Assembly (NCBI GenBank): GCA_014529385.2
Contig: CM043968.1
Span: forward strand, 130,073,018 to 130,137,017
Source: Adiantum capillus-veneris
Taxonomy: Eukaryota; Streptophyta; Polypodiopsida; Polypodiales; Pteridaceae
DNA: 64,000 bases
Direction: 5' to 3'
The notes under the pieces are model-generated. The model saw only the letters and a program-made list of their open reading frames with translations. It made no database searches and was not told the origin of the DNA. Made by a program: the position numbers and the translations under genes. Shown here piece after piece: positions 34,465 through 45,295 of this stretch (position 1 is its first letter; the number at the start of each line of letters is the position of its first letter).

Positions 34465-34696
34465 TGTGCGCTCCTTGTCGCACTGTCGAAGCAAGGGCCT
34501 TGCCTAACACTGTGTGCGATCCATAGACGGCTCCAAGCACACAACTAGCTTAACTAGTAAGCTCAAAAGAGGGCAATGGTGTGTCACTCACCTCTCTATG
34601 CTCCTGTCGTGGAGGATTCCTCGCCGCGAAGAAGAAGGAGACGCCGCTACGTCGCGCTCAACCGCTTCACCGCCGTCGTGCCGCCGCAATGCTGGA

Positions 34697-34772
<76 letters not shown>

Positions 34773-34777
34773 ACACA

Positions 34778-34811
<34 letters not shown>

Positions 34812-35113
34812 AGGAGGTGAAGAAGAAGAAGATGGAGATGGAGATGGAGCAAGAGCACTCTTCTATTGCACAAATGAGAGAATGAGTGAATTTAAGGTTT
34901 AGTTGGCTTTTATATGAGCTCACCCCATTCACACTTGGGCGCCCATGCTTAGCCAACTAATCTCTTGAATGTCCCAGTTAGAGTGCGCCTCTCATCGGTG
35001 ATCACTCTTACCCTTTTCCTATTGGTCCGACAAGCCCGGTACCTGACTCTACCAAATACATAATACACGTCCGTCGTAGGTGATGGGGTGTCCGTGATCC
35101 GTGAGGGTTAACA
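34465..35113 (-). repeat. 3' LTR of G2
   Basis: Minus-strand ends TGTTAACCCTCACGG and GGAGCGCACA. It contains a CT tract (34700-34736) joined to a long interrupted CA tract (34737-34811). The other copy has only about seven CT units. Confidence 0.95.
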
Positions 35114-35126
35114 TGCCCCCCTTCCT
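35114..35126 (-). promoter_or_regulatory. Polypurine tract of G2
   Basis: AGGAAGGGGGGCA on the minus strand, directly before the 3' LTR, identical in G3 and G4. Confidence 0.85.
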
Positions 35127-36484
35127 GATGTAGATTCCGTCCTCGGAAGCTATTGAGTTGAAGCTCGTTCGTCGAGGTGGAAGAGCATTTGAGATTAATG
35201 TCCTTAGCCTTCTTCAGTCACTGCAAAATCAAACAACATTGGCACAGTAATTGCATTCTCATAAGTGATTAAAAAGCATATGCAGTTTTAGGTAGACAAA
35301 TTGATTTGTAAAAGAATTTCAAACTATTTGTCAGCAATGAACATTAAATTGCAATGTAATCAAATGCATAAACAGATGTAAAGGTAAAAAATTAAACAAG
35401 TCTGGGGTCGCTAATTTGACGGTCGAAAGGCACTAGAGATCGAATATTAATACCATGGGTAAGCTTCTTAATTTTCTCTGGTCAATTAAGTTGTTTAATC
35501 GCGAGAGCCAAGTATTTCATATTCGAGGGCTGACTAGAGGCTATACTAAGAGGACCTTGTAGTTAAGCTACGATAAAAGGAATTTCTCATGAAATCATTG
35601 CTTGACTGATTCCTTTTCTTTGACCCCCCAAAGTGTTTTCACAGTGATTCAATTTGATGTGTGTGCTTATTTTGTATGCCTTGGGTTTTTTGCTTTTCAA
35701 GGAAAAGCGCCCATACTGGGAACCTCTAGGGCTCTAGTACCATAGGCAATACATGTCAGTGAAGTACCAAATCAAGCTGAGATTTCTCTTCCAGCTTAAG
35801 ATTTTACAGTGTGGCACTTTGATTTTTTGTTTGTTCATTTTCAGCATTTTAATTTTGTAACTTTGGGGGGTCATATAACACTGATACACCTCCCCAGGCT
35901 CATCACACTAGTAAACTCGCTTTATAATACTTAAGCAAAAGGTCAATAGGGTCAAGCCCACTAGAAAGCCCTAGTACATTTCACACAATGCTGCCTAAAT
36001 CAGATTAAGAACCTAAGTAACCATTGATTATTAGGAAGGCATTCCCCATGGTATTAAAAGAAGATTTCTAACACCTAACTTGGTCAAACTAGCTTAGTCG
36101 GACTGCTTGATTTTTAAACCTAGACAAGTGATTATGACAAAAAATTACATTGAATTAAATGTTTGATACTAAGCAAATGCGGTGAATATTAGGCTACCAA
36201 TCACAATTAAAGTAGACAATCATAGATGCAAAAAAGATAAGGGGCAATGCTAATGGACAAGAAACACCTGTTTGTGTCGATGGTCGCGCTTGATTTGAAG
36301 AGTGAGTCGAGATAAAGATTCCATGAAGGGCCAAATCCTATCAATAGCAACACGCTCCTGTACACACTAGGAAACAAAAGGAATACCTCCCAGGCACATT
36401 AGTGGGAAAAGGTACCAACACTTATTGAACACAACAAAAAACATAAGGAACCCTAACCTAATTATTTGCACTCCCCCTAAAGAG
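35127..36484 (-). other. 3' noncoding region of G2
   Basis: Homologous to 2634-3900 of G3 and to G4 25740-26943 (opposite strand). No ORF with support. Confidence 0.75.
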
Positions 36485-36907
36485 TCAAGGGAATAGGATA
36501 TTGTAGAGGTTGGGGGGAAACCCTAAGGCTAAACCCCTATCCTCGTCGTCGAGATAAACAAAGTCATCATCCATGAAACCATATGTGCCATCCGTGTAGT
36601 CATGTAAATTTTCTTCTTCATCATAGGTGCCCATGTTTACTAAGAAGGTCACTAGACGCCTATAGTCATCTTGGTCAAAAGGGTAGGCTTGTGCAATGGG
36701 AGAAACGCTCTCTACTAAGTATGGATCAGACGTGGTCAAGAGACGTATCAGCCATTCTAACTCCTCAAAATTCCTCTCACATGCTAGCGTACCTATCAAA
36801 TCCCATTCACATGCAAGCACTGGAAAGACCATGTGAAATATTTGTGAAAAGTAACGAGGGTACCTCTCACCCAAGGCAGGAGTGGATGACTCTAACGTAC
36901 TAGCCAT
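36485..36907 (-). CDS. Unknown 140-residue protein between pol and 3' LTR of G2
   Basis: An intact ORF starts MASTLESSTPALGERY and ends GFPPNLYNILFP; an upstream ATG at 36943 would add 12 residues. It is acidic, with a hydrophobic stretch (FHMVFPVLA), EELEWLIRLL, a DQDDYRRLVTFLV segment and an Asp/Glu-rich end (FMDDDFVYLDDEDRG). I recognise no domain, no clear signal peptide or transmembrane span, and no envelope-like pattern. G3 and G4 have an unrelated shorter noncoding block at this place, so the ORF is specific to G2. It could be an accessory gene, a captured host fragment, or a chance frame. Confidence 0.5.
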   Translation of the reverse strand: MASTLESSTPALGERYPRYFSQIFHMVFPVLACEWDLIGTLACERNFEELEWLIRLLTTSDPYLVESVSPIAQAYPFDQDDYRRLVTFLVNMGTYDEEENLHDYTDGTYGFMDDDFVYLDDEDRGLALGFPPNLYNILFP

Positions 36908-37134
36908 ATCTGTACACGCAAATAGATGATGGTTAGAGTGCAAATATTACAAGGGTCGTGTTCTTGTGTATAATTTGTTTTTATGATTTGTGTTATGGCT
37001 CTTGCTCTTTTACTTTTTTATCTTGTTTTTGTGAGTATAAGGCTTTATATATACATTCCCTAAGATTGGAGATTAAGAGGTCAGGGAGAAAGGTTGAGAG
37101 GGAAGCAAGTGAATAATGGATGTCCACAAACACT

Positions 37135-37146
37135 CCCCCCTTCCTT
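37135..37146 (-). promoter_or_regulatory. Internal polypurine tract next to the end of pol in G2
   Basis: AAGGAAGGGGGG on the minus strand lies a few bases past the terminal stop of the long frame. It shares GGAAGGGGGG with the terminal tract 2 kb further on. Equivalents occur in G3 (4248-4260) and G4 (25231-25242). It could serve as a second plus-strand priming site. Confidence 0.5.
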
Positions 37147-37153
37147 GGGTAGA

Positions 37154-38005
37154 TCATACCGTTTGAAATGATGTCGTCACCCTTTGAAACCAATTGTTCC
37201 AGTTGGTAATAGGTGAGGATTTTTTCCAATAGTTTTCTATTACCCTAGGTGCCTCGTCAAGTTGCAAGGGTGGTAAGGTACTCTCCCAGGATCGAACTTG
37301 AAGTGGTTCATCAGGTGATTCTTGAACACTGGGAGGTGTGGATTCTTTTGTAGCTTCATGGAGGTCCACTACTATAGATGGAGGCTGTGTAGAAGCTTTT
37401 ACTTCTATGGATGTATTACATGAGGAGCTAGAAGCTTCATGGAACTCCCCCCTTCCTGAGCTAGGTGGAATAAATTGGTTTTGCCTTGGAGCCCAAACTA
37501 GCTCTGGACTAGGTGTGTAGCATTCTGTGATCTTTCCCTTCCCACGGTCTGCCATTGGCTTTAGCGTTACACTGTTTGACTCATATGGGTTTGTTGTCGT
37601 TAGGGAAGGACACATTTTACGTTTAGGTACCCAAATTTTCTCATTTCCATCATAGTAGCCTTGGGCTTCTAATAGTTGTTTTGGAATCCATCGTGATTTG
37701 GTCTTGACTCTCCTAGGGCGCGCTCTTGGTTTTCCGGGGAAATTTTTTCTTAGAATGGATGGGAGGGTTGAGGTAGTTGGAAGTAAGGCCTTGGGGACCC
37801 ATTGGTATGTACTCTTAGGTCGTGCAGGTTGAGTACTTGCAATATTACTGCTTGCTGCAACTACAAGTGTTGAAGTGCTAGGTTCATGGGTAGCCGGCAA
37901 AGACGAGTTAACCACCTTGGCTTGTGAATGTTGGCTATCCTTCAACTTTGCTAGAGTTTGCAACGTAGGTGACTTTGCTTGAATGATAGGGGTAAGAGTC
38001 GGTGG
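37154..38005 (-). pseudogene. W-P-K repeat domain of G2
   Basis: At least four motifs of the form W-[VIA]-P-[KR] occur: YQWVPKALL, SRWIPKQLLEAQGYY, KIWVPKRKM and LVWAPRQNQF, in a Pro/Ser/Thr-rich and basic context. A C-terminal part with WKKSSPITNWNNWFQRV is kept in G4 as well. I do not know its role. Similar WVPK peptides occur near the nucleic-acid-binding parts of other plant retroelement proteins, so RNA or protein binding is a guess. Confidence 0.6.
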
Positions 38006-38533
38006 TCACGTCGTGACACTACCAGTATCCCAATCAATAGTGCATTTGGTTGCCAACATCCACGCGCATCCCAGGTTTACGTTGCCTTCCATAGCTCCCG
38101 CGCGCATGACTAGAAACCTCTGCACTATGCTTCCATTGTCATAGACAACAGGGGTCTGAAGGACTCCAAGAATAGCAGTTTTCTTTTTATTAATGCCCTT
38201 GACTTGCATCGTACTCGGGGATAGGGTTGGTTTCCCTAATTGACACCAAACTCCATAGGATAACAAATTGTGTTTAGCTCCCGTATCTAATAAGGCATTG
38301 TATAGTACTTTCCCATAGGGGCTATTTAGCTCAATTGGGTATCGTAGGGGTGGCTCAGATTCTAATGAGTCGTCATCCGTGTCCTCGAAAAATGCTTGCG
38401 TGATTCCCAGATTAGCCTCTTGTTGGCGTCTAAAACGTTGTTGTCGTTCTCGAGCCTCAACTCTTGCTTGGATTTTTCTAAGCTCTGCTTGTTCCTTGGA
38501 AGCCTTCTTTTGATGGATGGCTTGCAACTCTTC
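38006..38533 (-). pseudogene. Retropepsin 2 of G2, downstream of integrase
   Basis: After a Lys/Glu/Arg/Gln-rich coiled-coil-like start (KIQARVEARERQQRFRRQQE) the sequence reads YNALLDTGAKHNLLSYGVWC, a canonical retropepsin active site with hydrophobic lead. Later NVNLGCAWMLATKCTIDW matches the second block of the fold (LG..W......IDW). A protease after integrase is outside the usual gypsy order. It is absent from G3. It may be the working protease of the family, since protease 1 has DGG. Confidence 0.75.
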
Positions 38534-39541
38534 CTAGCTTAGAGGATCATAATATCTTTTGAATTTACTCCCATTAAGGAATCCAATGGTTTCAACTCCA
38601 TCTAGAGTCTCCACACGAATGGTACCTTGCGGGGTAATTTCACACACTCGATATGGTCCCTTACCAGCGTATTTCAATTTCTTCTTTTCATTACGTACCC
38701 CGTACATAAGAACTTTATCACCAACCTTGATGTCTTTATCCTTTAAATGGCTATCAAACCACTTCTTTCTCCTATCCTTCTCCACTAGAGCATTTCGCAC
38801 AGCTAATTGCCTCTCTTCATCTAGCCTTTCCAGGATATATAATCGCTCCACTAAGGGGTTACCATCCCAACCTTCTTGAGAAGCTACTCGAACACTAGGA
38901 ATGACAAACTCCCATGGCATAACTGCTTCTTGGCCATACACCATCTTAAACGGTGTGCAATTAATAGCAACTTTATACGCAGTTTGATAAGCCCATAAAG
39001 CTGATGTAAGCTTTAGGTCCCAATCAGTGCGATGAGCCTCGACTGTCTTTGTCAAAATGGAGATGAGAGTTTTGTTGGTACTCTCAGCTTGGCCATTTGC
39101 TTGGGGATAATAGGGTGTAGACTTGTGGTGAGATATCATGAAGTTTGATGTGAGTTCTTTTATTACTTCATTTATAAAATGAGTTCCATTGTCACTCACA
39201 AGTTCAAAGGGGCATCCAAAACGTGTGATAATGTTCTCAAAGAGGAACTTAGCTGTTGTTTTTGCATCCGCCTTTCGTGTTGCTTTTGCTTCAGCCCATT
39301 TGGTTACATAGTCGGTAGCCACAATGATATATCGTGATTGCGTGTTACGTGCAGTCGGACTAATCGGTCCTACAAAGTCTAAGCCCCACTTTTCAAATGG
39401 TTGGGCTACCTTGATGGGATGTAGAGGCATCCTATCCCTTCTTTGTGGCTTGTTGAAGCGTTGGCATTCATCACATCCCTTTGCAAAAAGTGATGCATCC
39501 TTAAACAGAGTGGGCCACCAATAGCCTGACTGTAAGATCTT
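38534..39541 (-). pseudogene. Integrase of G2
   Basis: CDEC completes the HHCC zinc finger near 39480. The catalytic core has VATDYVTKWAEA (Asp), LVSDNGTHF (Asp) and ANGQAESTNK (Glu). The C-terminal part has KVLMYGVRNEKKKLKYAGKGPYRV, the GPY/F-like module. No chromodomain follows. The stop at 38534 separates it from retropepsin 2; from the frame it was probably open before. Confidence 0.9.
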
Positions 39542-40465
39542 TCAGGCAGTCAACTTTCCTGAAAAGTGACCACCAGCTACGCCCATGTGTGCCTCTTGTA
39601 GAATATATAAATACTCATCCTCGCGGGCACAGCGTCTAAGAACATCATCTTTTCCTCTCTTATAGAGAGTTCCAGCCAGTAAGCAATAGGGTTCGCATTC
39701 CTTGATTAATTTTCGAGCTATATCTTTTTGCAGCTCTTTGGGTGGAAAACCATTAACTAAGAAGTTAACAATCTTTTCACTCCATTCAGGCATTGTCTCA
39801 ACAATGAACAAAGGAGTATCAGGAAATTCATCATCAACCCCCGTAGGAGCTTCGCTATTAGGGATACGAGATAAATGATCCGCCATGACATGTTTCCTCC
39901 CACGCCTCACAACAACGGTGAAGTCAAACTCAAGAAGAATTAACAACCATCGTGTAATTCGACCTGTGGAACACGGCTTGTTTACCAAATATAGCAATGC
40001 TTGATGATCAACATAAAACACAAACTTGGTAGCAAGAAGGTAATAGCAAAATTTCTTTACTGCGTAAATCATAGCTAGACCTTCGCGCTCTGTAGTAGTG
40101 TAGTTCATCTCGACATCATTTAATTGGCGACTTGCAAAGCTAATAGGGTAGTCCAATTTATGTTCTCCTGGTTGAGTTAGAACACACCCAATAGCAAAAT
40201 TTGATGCATCAATATGCACATGAAAAGGTACATTCCAATCAGGTGTTCGCAGGATTGGAGCACTTGTTAGGGCCTTCTTTAATAACTCATAAGATTGATG
40301 ACATTCTTCCGTCCAGTGAAACTCGATAAGAAGCTTGTACAATGGATGCGCTATCTCGGCAAAGTTTAAAATAAACCTTCGATAATAACCAACATGGCCC
40401 ATAAATCTTTGAACTCCTTTATAGTTCGTAGGTGGTGGCAAATCGGCAATGGCTTTAATCTTACT
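39542..40465 (-). pseudogene. RNase H and integrase N-terminus of G2
   Basis: RNase H signals: HIDASNFAIGCVLTQ (catalytic Asp), NYTTTEREGLAMIYA (catalytic Glu), FVFYVDHQAL (Asp) and HVMADHLSR. There is a single RNase H. The end has AHMGVAGGHFSGKL, the two His of the integrase zinc finger. The stop at 39542 falls between them and the two Cys. Confidence 0.85.
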
Positions 40466-41713
40466 CTAATCTGTGGATATCCCGTTCTTGGACACTATAT
40501 GTCCTAGAATGACTCCATGCTTAACCCAAAATTGGCATTTGAAAGGGTTCAATGAGATGCGATAAAATCTGCACCTTTCAAATATTTTTCGTAGATATAA
40601 CAAATGCTTCTCCCAAGAAGAATAAACACAAAGGTCGTCTAGGAAAGCTTCACGAAACTCCCTTAGAAATTCTTTAAACGCAGTGTTTATTAATCGTTGG
40701 AATGTAGCAGGGACATTTGTTAAGCCAAAAGCCATAACACGAAATGCAAACACTCCAAACTCTGTGATAAAAGCAGTTTTAGCTTGGTCCTCTAATGCAA
40801 TTGTGATTTGACTGTAACCAGAGTACCCATCTAAAAAGCTATAAGCTTCCTTGCCCGCAACTCTTTCGAGCACATGTTCTGAATATGGCAAGGGATAGTG
40901 ATCTCTCCTAGTAGCTGCATTAACTTTCTTGAGGTCCACGCACACTCTTAGTTTCCCATTCTTTTTTGGCACAATGACTATTGGAGAAACCCATTCTGAG
41001 TGCTCAATAGGGTATATGAATCCACATTGGATAAGTTTTTCAATCTCCTCTTGTACAATTTTGGCGTACTTAGGATTCATTGGATAGGGTCGTTGCTGGA
41101 CGGGTTTAGCAGTGTTGATCATGGGAATTGTATGTTGCACCATAGAAGGTGGAACGCCCTTCATGTCATCATATGTCCAAGCAAAGATATCCTTGTATTC
41201 CTTGAGGAGCTCCTTAAGTACAGCCTCTTCAGTTTCGGTAAGGTCTTGAGCAATAAAGACTGGTTTACACTCCTCACATGGTTCTGCTAATTCTATCTCT
41301 TTAACTACCGTTGGACCATCATAGACTCCACTGCTTCCATTGGTAGGTATTCGTTGGGCTTTGGCATACACAACCTTTCGCTCCCCCGTGGTATAAGATT
41401 TAAAATGTTCAGGAGCCGTATGTAAGTCAGCAGGCTCTTGTCCTGACGGAGACCTTTCTTTTAGTTCTGCCTCCTTTTGTTGTTGTGCTAACTCTCGGTT
41501 TTGACGTCTTCTTATAGTTCGACTCAATTTCGGCTTTGTAACCTCCAATTGAGCGAGGTCAATGGGTCGCGGGCTGCACCACATGACACTCTGGAGATGT
41601 TCACCCCAATTGTCTACTAGCTTTCGATGAGCATCACATGCCCCTAGATAGCTAAGCCATTCTGCAGTAGATCTTTCCTTGTTTATCTTAGCTCTCACAT
41701 TTGCTCGATATCG
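40466..41713 (-). pseudogene. Reverse transcriptase of G2
   Basis: Conserved RT blocks in order: SPIVIVPKKNGKLRVCVDL, FLDGYSGYSQI, TAFITEFGVFAFRVMAFGL, NVPATFQRLI, then the active site FLDDLCVYS and LGHIVSKNGI. The two active-site Asp residues are present. RT copies element RNA to cDNA in the cytoplasmic particle. The YLDD position has Phe, as in Athila-type relatives. Stops at both ends of the segment break the polyprotein. Confidence 0.9.
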
Positions 41714-42220
41714 TCATCTCTTATATGACCTTTGTTTCTTGTTAAGGTTTTGATTTTGGTAAATGTTTGAACTCGACTCGCTTGATAGGTCTTCGCTTGT
41801 ATCTTCTTCACTCTCATATAAATTACCATAGATGGTCGTACTAGGCCTTGAGTGTTCAGTTTCTATACTTGGCTCACTCGATGTTTTTTCAGGCTCTGAA
41901 TCCATTTCTCCCTGAGATTCTGTTTCTGATGTGTATTGGCCTGAAGCCTTTGAGGAATCATCGGTTTCACTCTCAGGTAGGTGTGCCTCTTTCTTATCAT
42001 CGGATGTTACAAGTGCTACACCTAACATGTTTACTGGTGCAATGTGTGGTATCTCTTCCCCATCTGGTGTTACCCAGGTTGTTCCTCTAGCTCCCCATGT
42101 ATCTATAGTTGCTGCTAGGTGCACCCAATCGACATTGTCTGACTCAACCATTTCGGGTAGGATATCCATATAAGGAGAGTTCTCCCCAATATCCGTGTCT
42201 TCGTTACACGTGTAACAATA
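41714..42220 (-). pseudogene. Protease-RT linker of G2
   Basis: Contains ESDNVDWVHLAATIDTWG and WVTPDGEE, shared with G3 5198-4815, then a Ser/Glu-rich low-complexity part. No known domain. Confidence 0.6.
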
Positions 42221-43249
42221 CTATAATGGAGCTGAGTGAATTGTTGTGTCTGATCGATTATCAATGATGAATTTATTTCCTAGAGGATGCGTTCGACCAC
42301 TTAAAAGATCAACTCGAATGACAGAGTCTTGGAACTGTAAGTAGACGTGGTTTTTAGACCAGTCATGCACCATTTTTGCTTCCCTCATGAATGGACACCC
42401 TAAGATCATCTCAAATGACATAGAATGCTTGGAAAAATCCATAACAATGAAAGTCTGCCTTACCTTGTGTTCCAAGACCTTGATTCTGAGATCCTTTAGC
42501 ATTCCAATAGGCGTAACAATAGATCCATTAGCCATTTTTACCACTACGCTTGTGGCTTCAAGGTGAGGTCGCCCCATAGACTCCCAACAACTCTTTGTCA
42601 CCATGTTGACTTCTGCACCACCGTCAAGGACCCCCTTTACAGTTAATCCTTTAGTAGTGATTAGTAGAGTAGCATTAGATTCATCACCTTCAAAGTATTG
42701 CCCCAACTTGTTAACGGGTACTTCAATTACAGATTCATGTCCTGCTAGGTCAGATGGTGGTGTTAAATGTTCCTCATCATTCATTACCGAGTCAGGTTTG
42801 TTCATATGTGCAAACTGTGGTAATCCGGCCTGTAATTCTCCATTGAGGAAGGCTCGAAGAGCTGAGACTAGCTCGGGGTCTTTATATAGTTTGGACATGA
42901 TGGTGGTTCTAACTTCTGAAGACATGAAATCCATCAATTTGGCAACATTTAATGGCATCTTGTGGGACGTAGGACCCTGACAAGAGAATGGTGAAGATGG
43001 AATCTCCACTTCCTCAAGGGGGTCGGGCATTCCCTCACCAAACATTCTCTCTAGTAGGAAAGGTGTGTGTCCACTTTCAGATGTCCTACCCTCACTCTCT
43101 TCCCGAATGATACTGAGTATAGCTAACGGCCTATAGTTCTTGTGAGGTTGAACTTGTGTGGGAAACACTGTGTTCGACATCTGGATATGTTTGGGTTCAG
43201 GTTCTAATGTTCGTTGAGTTTCTTCCACCAAACCCCTCAATTGTTGGAC
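42221..43249 (-). pseudogene. Retropepsin 1 of G2 (DGG active site)
   Basis: The active-site block reads VKGVLDGGAEVNMVTKSCWESMG and the second block MILGCPFMREAKMVHDW. The spacing and flanking pattern fit an aspartic protease fold of the retropepsin type, which matures gag-pol. The triplet DGG differs from the usual D-[ST]-G and is also found in G3. Whether this domain cuts is uncertain; a second DTG domain lies downstream of integrase. Confidence 0.75.
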
Positions 43250-43753
43250 TCATTCAATTTCCACTGTTGGGTTTGGATAGGTTCCAATCTTTCTCTTGCA
43301 ATCCTCATTGTTTGTCTCTCGTGGCTTATCTTGGGAGTTCGCAACTGGGTGGTTTAACTTTGAATACTCTTTTGGTGTTCGTCGTAATTCCCCCTCGTGA
43401 TCCTCCTCACTGGCTTTTTCCTTTGTAGTAACAGTTTTGCTCTCCGTGGTCTCTATCGAATCTGAGTCATCCTCAGGGTCATTCATATACACGGGATCCT
43501 CTCCTGTCCCTATGTTAGTCTTTGAACTAGGTTTTGAGCTAGAAGCATTAAGGGATTTCTTTCTTCGTGTTTTCTTCTTTCTCGCTCGGCCAATGGATGC
43601 AGCATCTCTCTCTTCGAGGATGTAATTTTGCTTTTGGAGCATCGACCGTGTGAGTGTATTCACTGGTGCTATGTTTATAGTTGGTGGTGTCCCATCAACA
43701 ATCTCTATTATGTTCAATGGTGTGATTTTCTGTGCGTTTGGATTGTTAGGACA
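43250..43753 (-). pseudogene. Charged linker of G2
   Basis: A basic Lys/Arg-rich part (RKKKTRRKKS) precedes an acidic part and GTYPNP. It matches G3 6114-6425 and adjacent sequence. No domain recognised; it may be a nuclear-localising or RNA-binding segment. Confidence 0.6.
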
Positions 43754-44140
43754 CTATGCGATCAAATGATCTATGCCACAACGATTACAAGTGAGTATTG
43801 GCATTGCCAATGCACTCCCTTGAGTTGTTTGCATTAGTGCAGTATTCTTTTGCATTCTAATGGGGCACTCAGCTACTCGATGTGGTCCACCACATTCGTA
43901 GCACTGAAGAGGTGGTCTCCTGGCAAAACTATTAATGTTTTGGCCTCTTGCTGCTAGCGCAGTAGCTTGATATACCGGTTTGATTTGTCCCCAATGGTCT
44001 TCCATATAGTACATGGGACACTCCTCAAGCATGTCGACTCCATAGGTGATACTAGAGTCTATGTCCTCTTCGCAATCTACATAAGTACTAGATGAATCGC
44101 AACCTATTTGGTTCATAGGTGTAACTCTTGGATGAGGGGG
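43754..44140 (-). pseudogene. Second zinc-knuckle segment of G2 gag
   Basis: Two further knuckles are visible: CYECGGPHRVAEC, and CNRCGIDHLIA followed by a stop and then Cys. The second would be complete if the stop codon (43754-43756, TAG) were an amino acid, so the stop lies inside a zinc finger and is a later change. Confidence 0.75.
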
Positions 44141-45295
44141 TTACGGTCCTAGCACTGGAGGTGGCAACGGTGTGGTTTGGACCACATTTTGGGTTCTAGG
44201 GACCATGTGTTGTAATGGCAACTGTTGCTCCATGGGTGGGGTAGGCATCAATGCAGGAACTCGAGGTGAGTCTGCCCAAGCTATAGGCGGTCTATTTTCC
44301 ATGATGCGTTTAAGCATTAGGCAATCCTTTGCTTGATGGCCATACCTACCACACGCATTACAAGTCGCGTTAAACTTTACTCTGAAAGTAGGGCATTCAC
44401 TCGTAGTATGTGGGCCCAAGAAAATTGAGCACCATTGTTGCTCCCTTCTTGGATACATATGAGTGTTTTGTGGAGCACGATTACCCCTAAGGCTTTCTTG
44501 GATGGCCTTGGTGAGATCTGCCAAAGTCATCTCAGATATCGTTTGCTCTTTCACGATTGGCTTTATCTTCATTGGCGCATGCCCTGATGCTTGCGAGCTA
44601 CTAGACTTCGGCTCGGCAGACACTCTTTCTCCTGCAATCATTAAATTATCCTCCAATTGGATTGCATTCATGGTGACTGCTTCCCAAGTAGTGATACCTC
44701 TAATGACTAGGCCATTATAGATACTTTCATGTCGTAGTCCCCTAATGAATCTATCGAGCAATTGATTGTTGTTGAATCGCTCGTTTGGATTGCATCGAGA
44801 ATTCAAATTCTTTAGGCGACTAATGAAGTCTCTCACGGATTCACCTTCTTCTCGTTGGGCTTTCTGGAGCTGAGAGGCTACACCCCAAAGTACTCCCTCT
44901 CGTATGTATTCTTTTAAGAACAGTCTCCTAAGAGTAGAGTAGATCATTTTCTCTTCTACTCTTAAGGTTCTATACCAATCTCCAGCCTTTCCGCTTAGGG
45001 TCAAACTCAAAGCCTTACACTTATGTAGCTCATTGTGCTCTTCCAAGGAATCGCACACATGTTCAAAGACTTCCATATGCTTTCTAGCATCTCCGTCTCC
45101 ACTGAATTTCTGTGTGAGCTTAGCTACTTGAACTGCCTTGCTCCTAGGCTCTCTATCAGGTGCACTACGCATGTTTTCCGCAATAGAACGACCGATAGTT
45201 TGAGCAAATGCTTCCAAATCTCCTCGTCCAGAGCGTAGGTTCATATGACTTGGATCCCCTAGAAGTGTCAGTGAGTGCCCGTGAAGGCTGCTCAC
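44141..45295 (-). pseudogene. gag of G2
   Basis: MNLRSG lies 18 residues after the first Met. The gag core follows: RSIAENMR, KLTQKFSGDGDARKHMEVFE, WYRTLR, LRRLFLKEYIREGVLWG, then ESVRDFISRLKNLNSRCNP. Near the end is a degenerate knuckle (CSIFLGPHTTSEC) and an intact CCHC knuckle (CNACGRYGHQAKDC). Gag builds the particle and binds genomic RNA. The stop at 44141 separates it from a Pro-rich run and two more knuckles, so the original gag was longer. Confidence 0.85.

Larger units (their letters stand above)
37154..45295 (-). pseudogene. gag-pol polyprotein frame of G2, 2,714 codons with nine in-frame stops
   Basis: All coding pieces from 45295 down to 37154 lie in one frame with no frameshift. 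Order: gag, zinc knuckles, linker, retropepsin 1, linker, RT, RNase H, integrase, retropepsin 2, W-P-K domain. Internal stops are at 44141 (TAA), 43754 (TAG), 43250 (TGA), 42221 (TAG), 41714 (TGA), 40466 (TAG), 39542 (TGA), 38534 (TAG) and 38006 (TGA), each given by its lowest coordinate. The TGA at 37154 is shared with G3 and is probably the true end. G3 has CGA at the 43250 stop and CAG at the 42221 stop. Confidence 0.85.

Noticed and set aside
34209-34544. A separate 111-residue gene
   Set aside because: It is the C-terminal half of C1 RNase H joined to LTR sequence of G2 by the insertion.
37154-45295. Stop-codon reassignment or editing as the main explanation of the G2 stops
   Set aside because: Other elements in the window are broken by the same and other changes. 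One stop disrupts a zinc finger and G3 has sense codons at two stops, so ordinary decay is enough.
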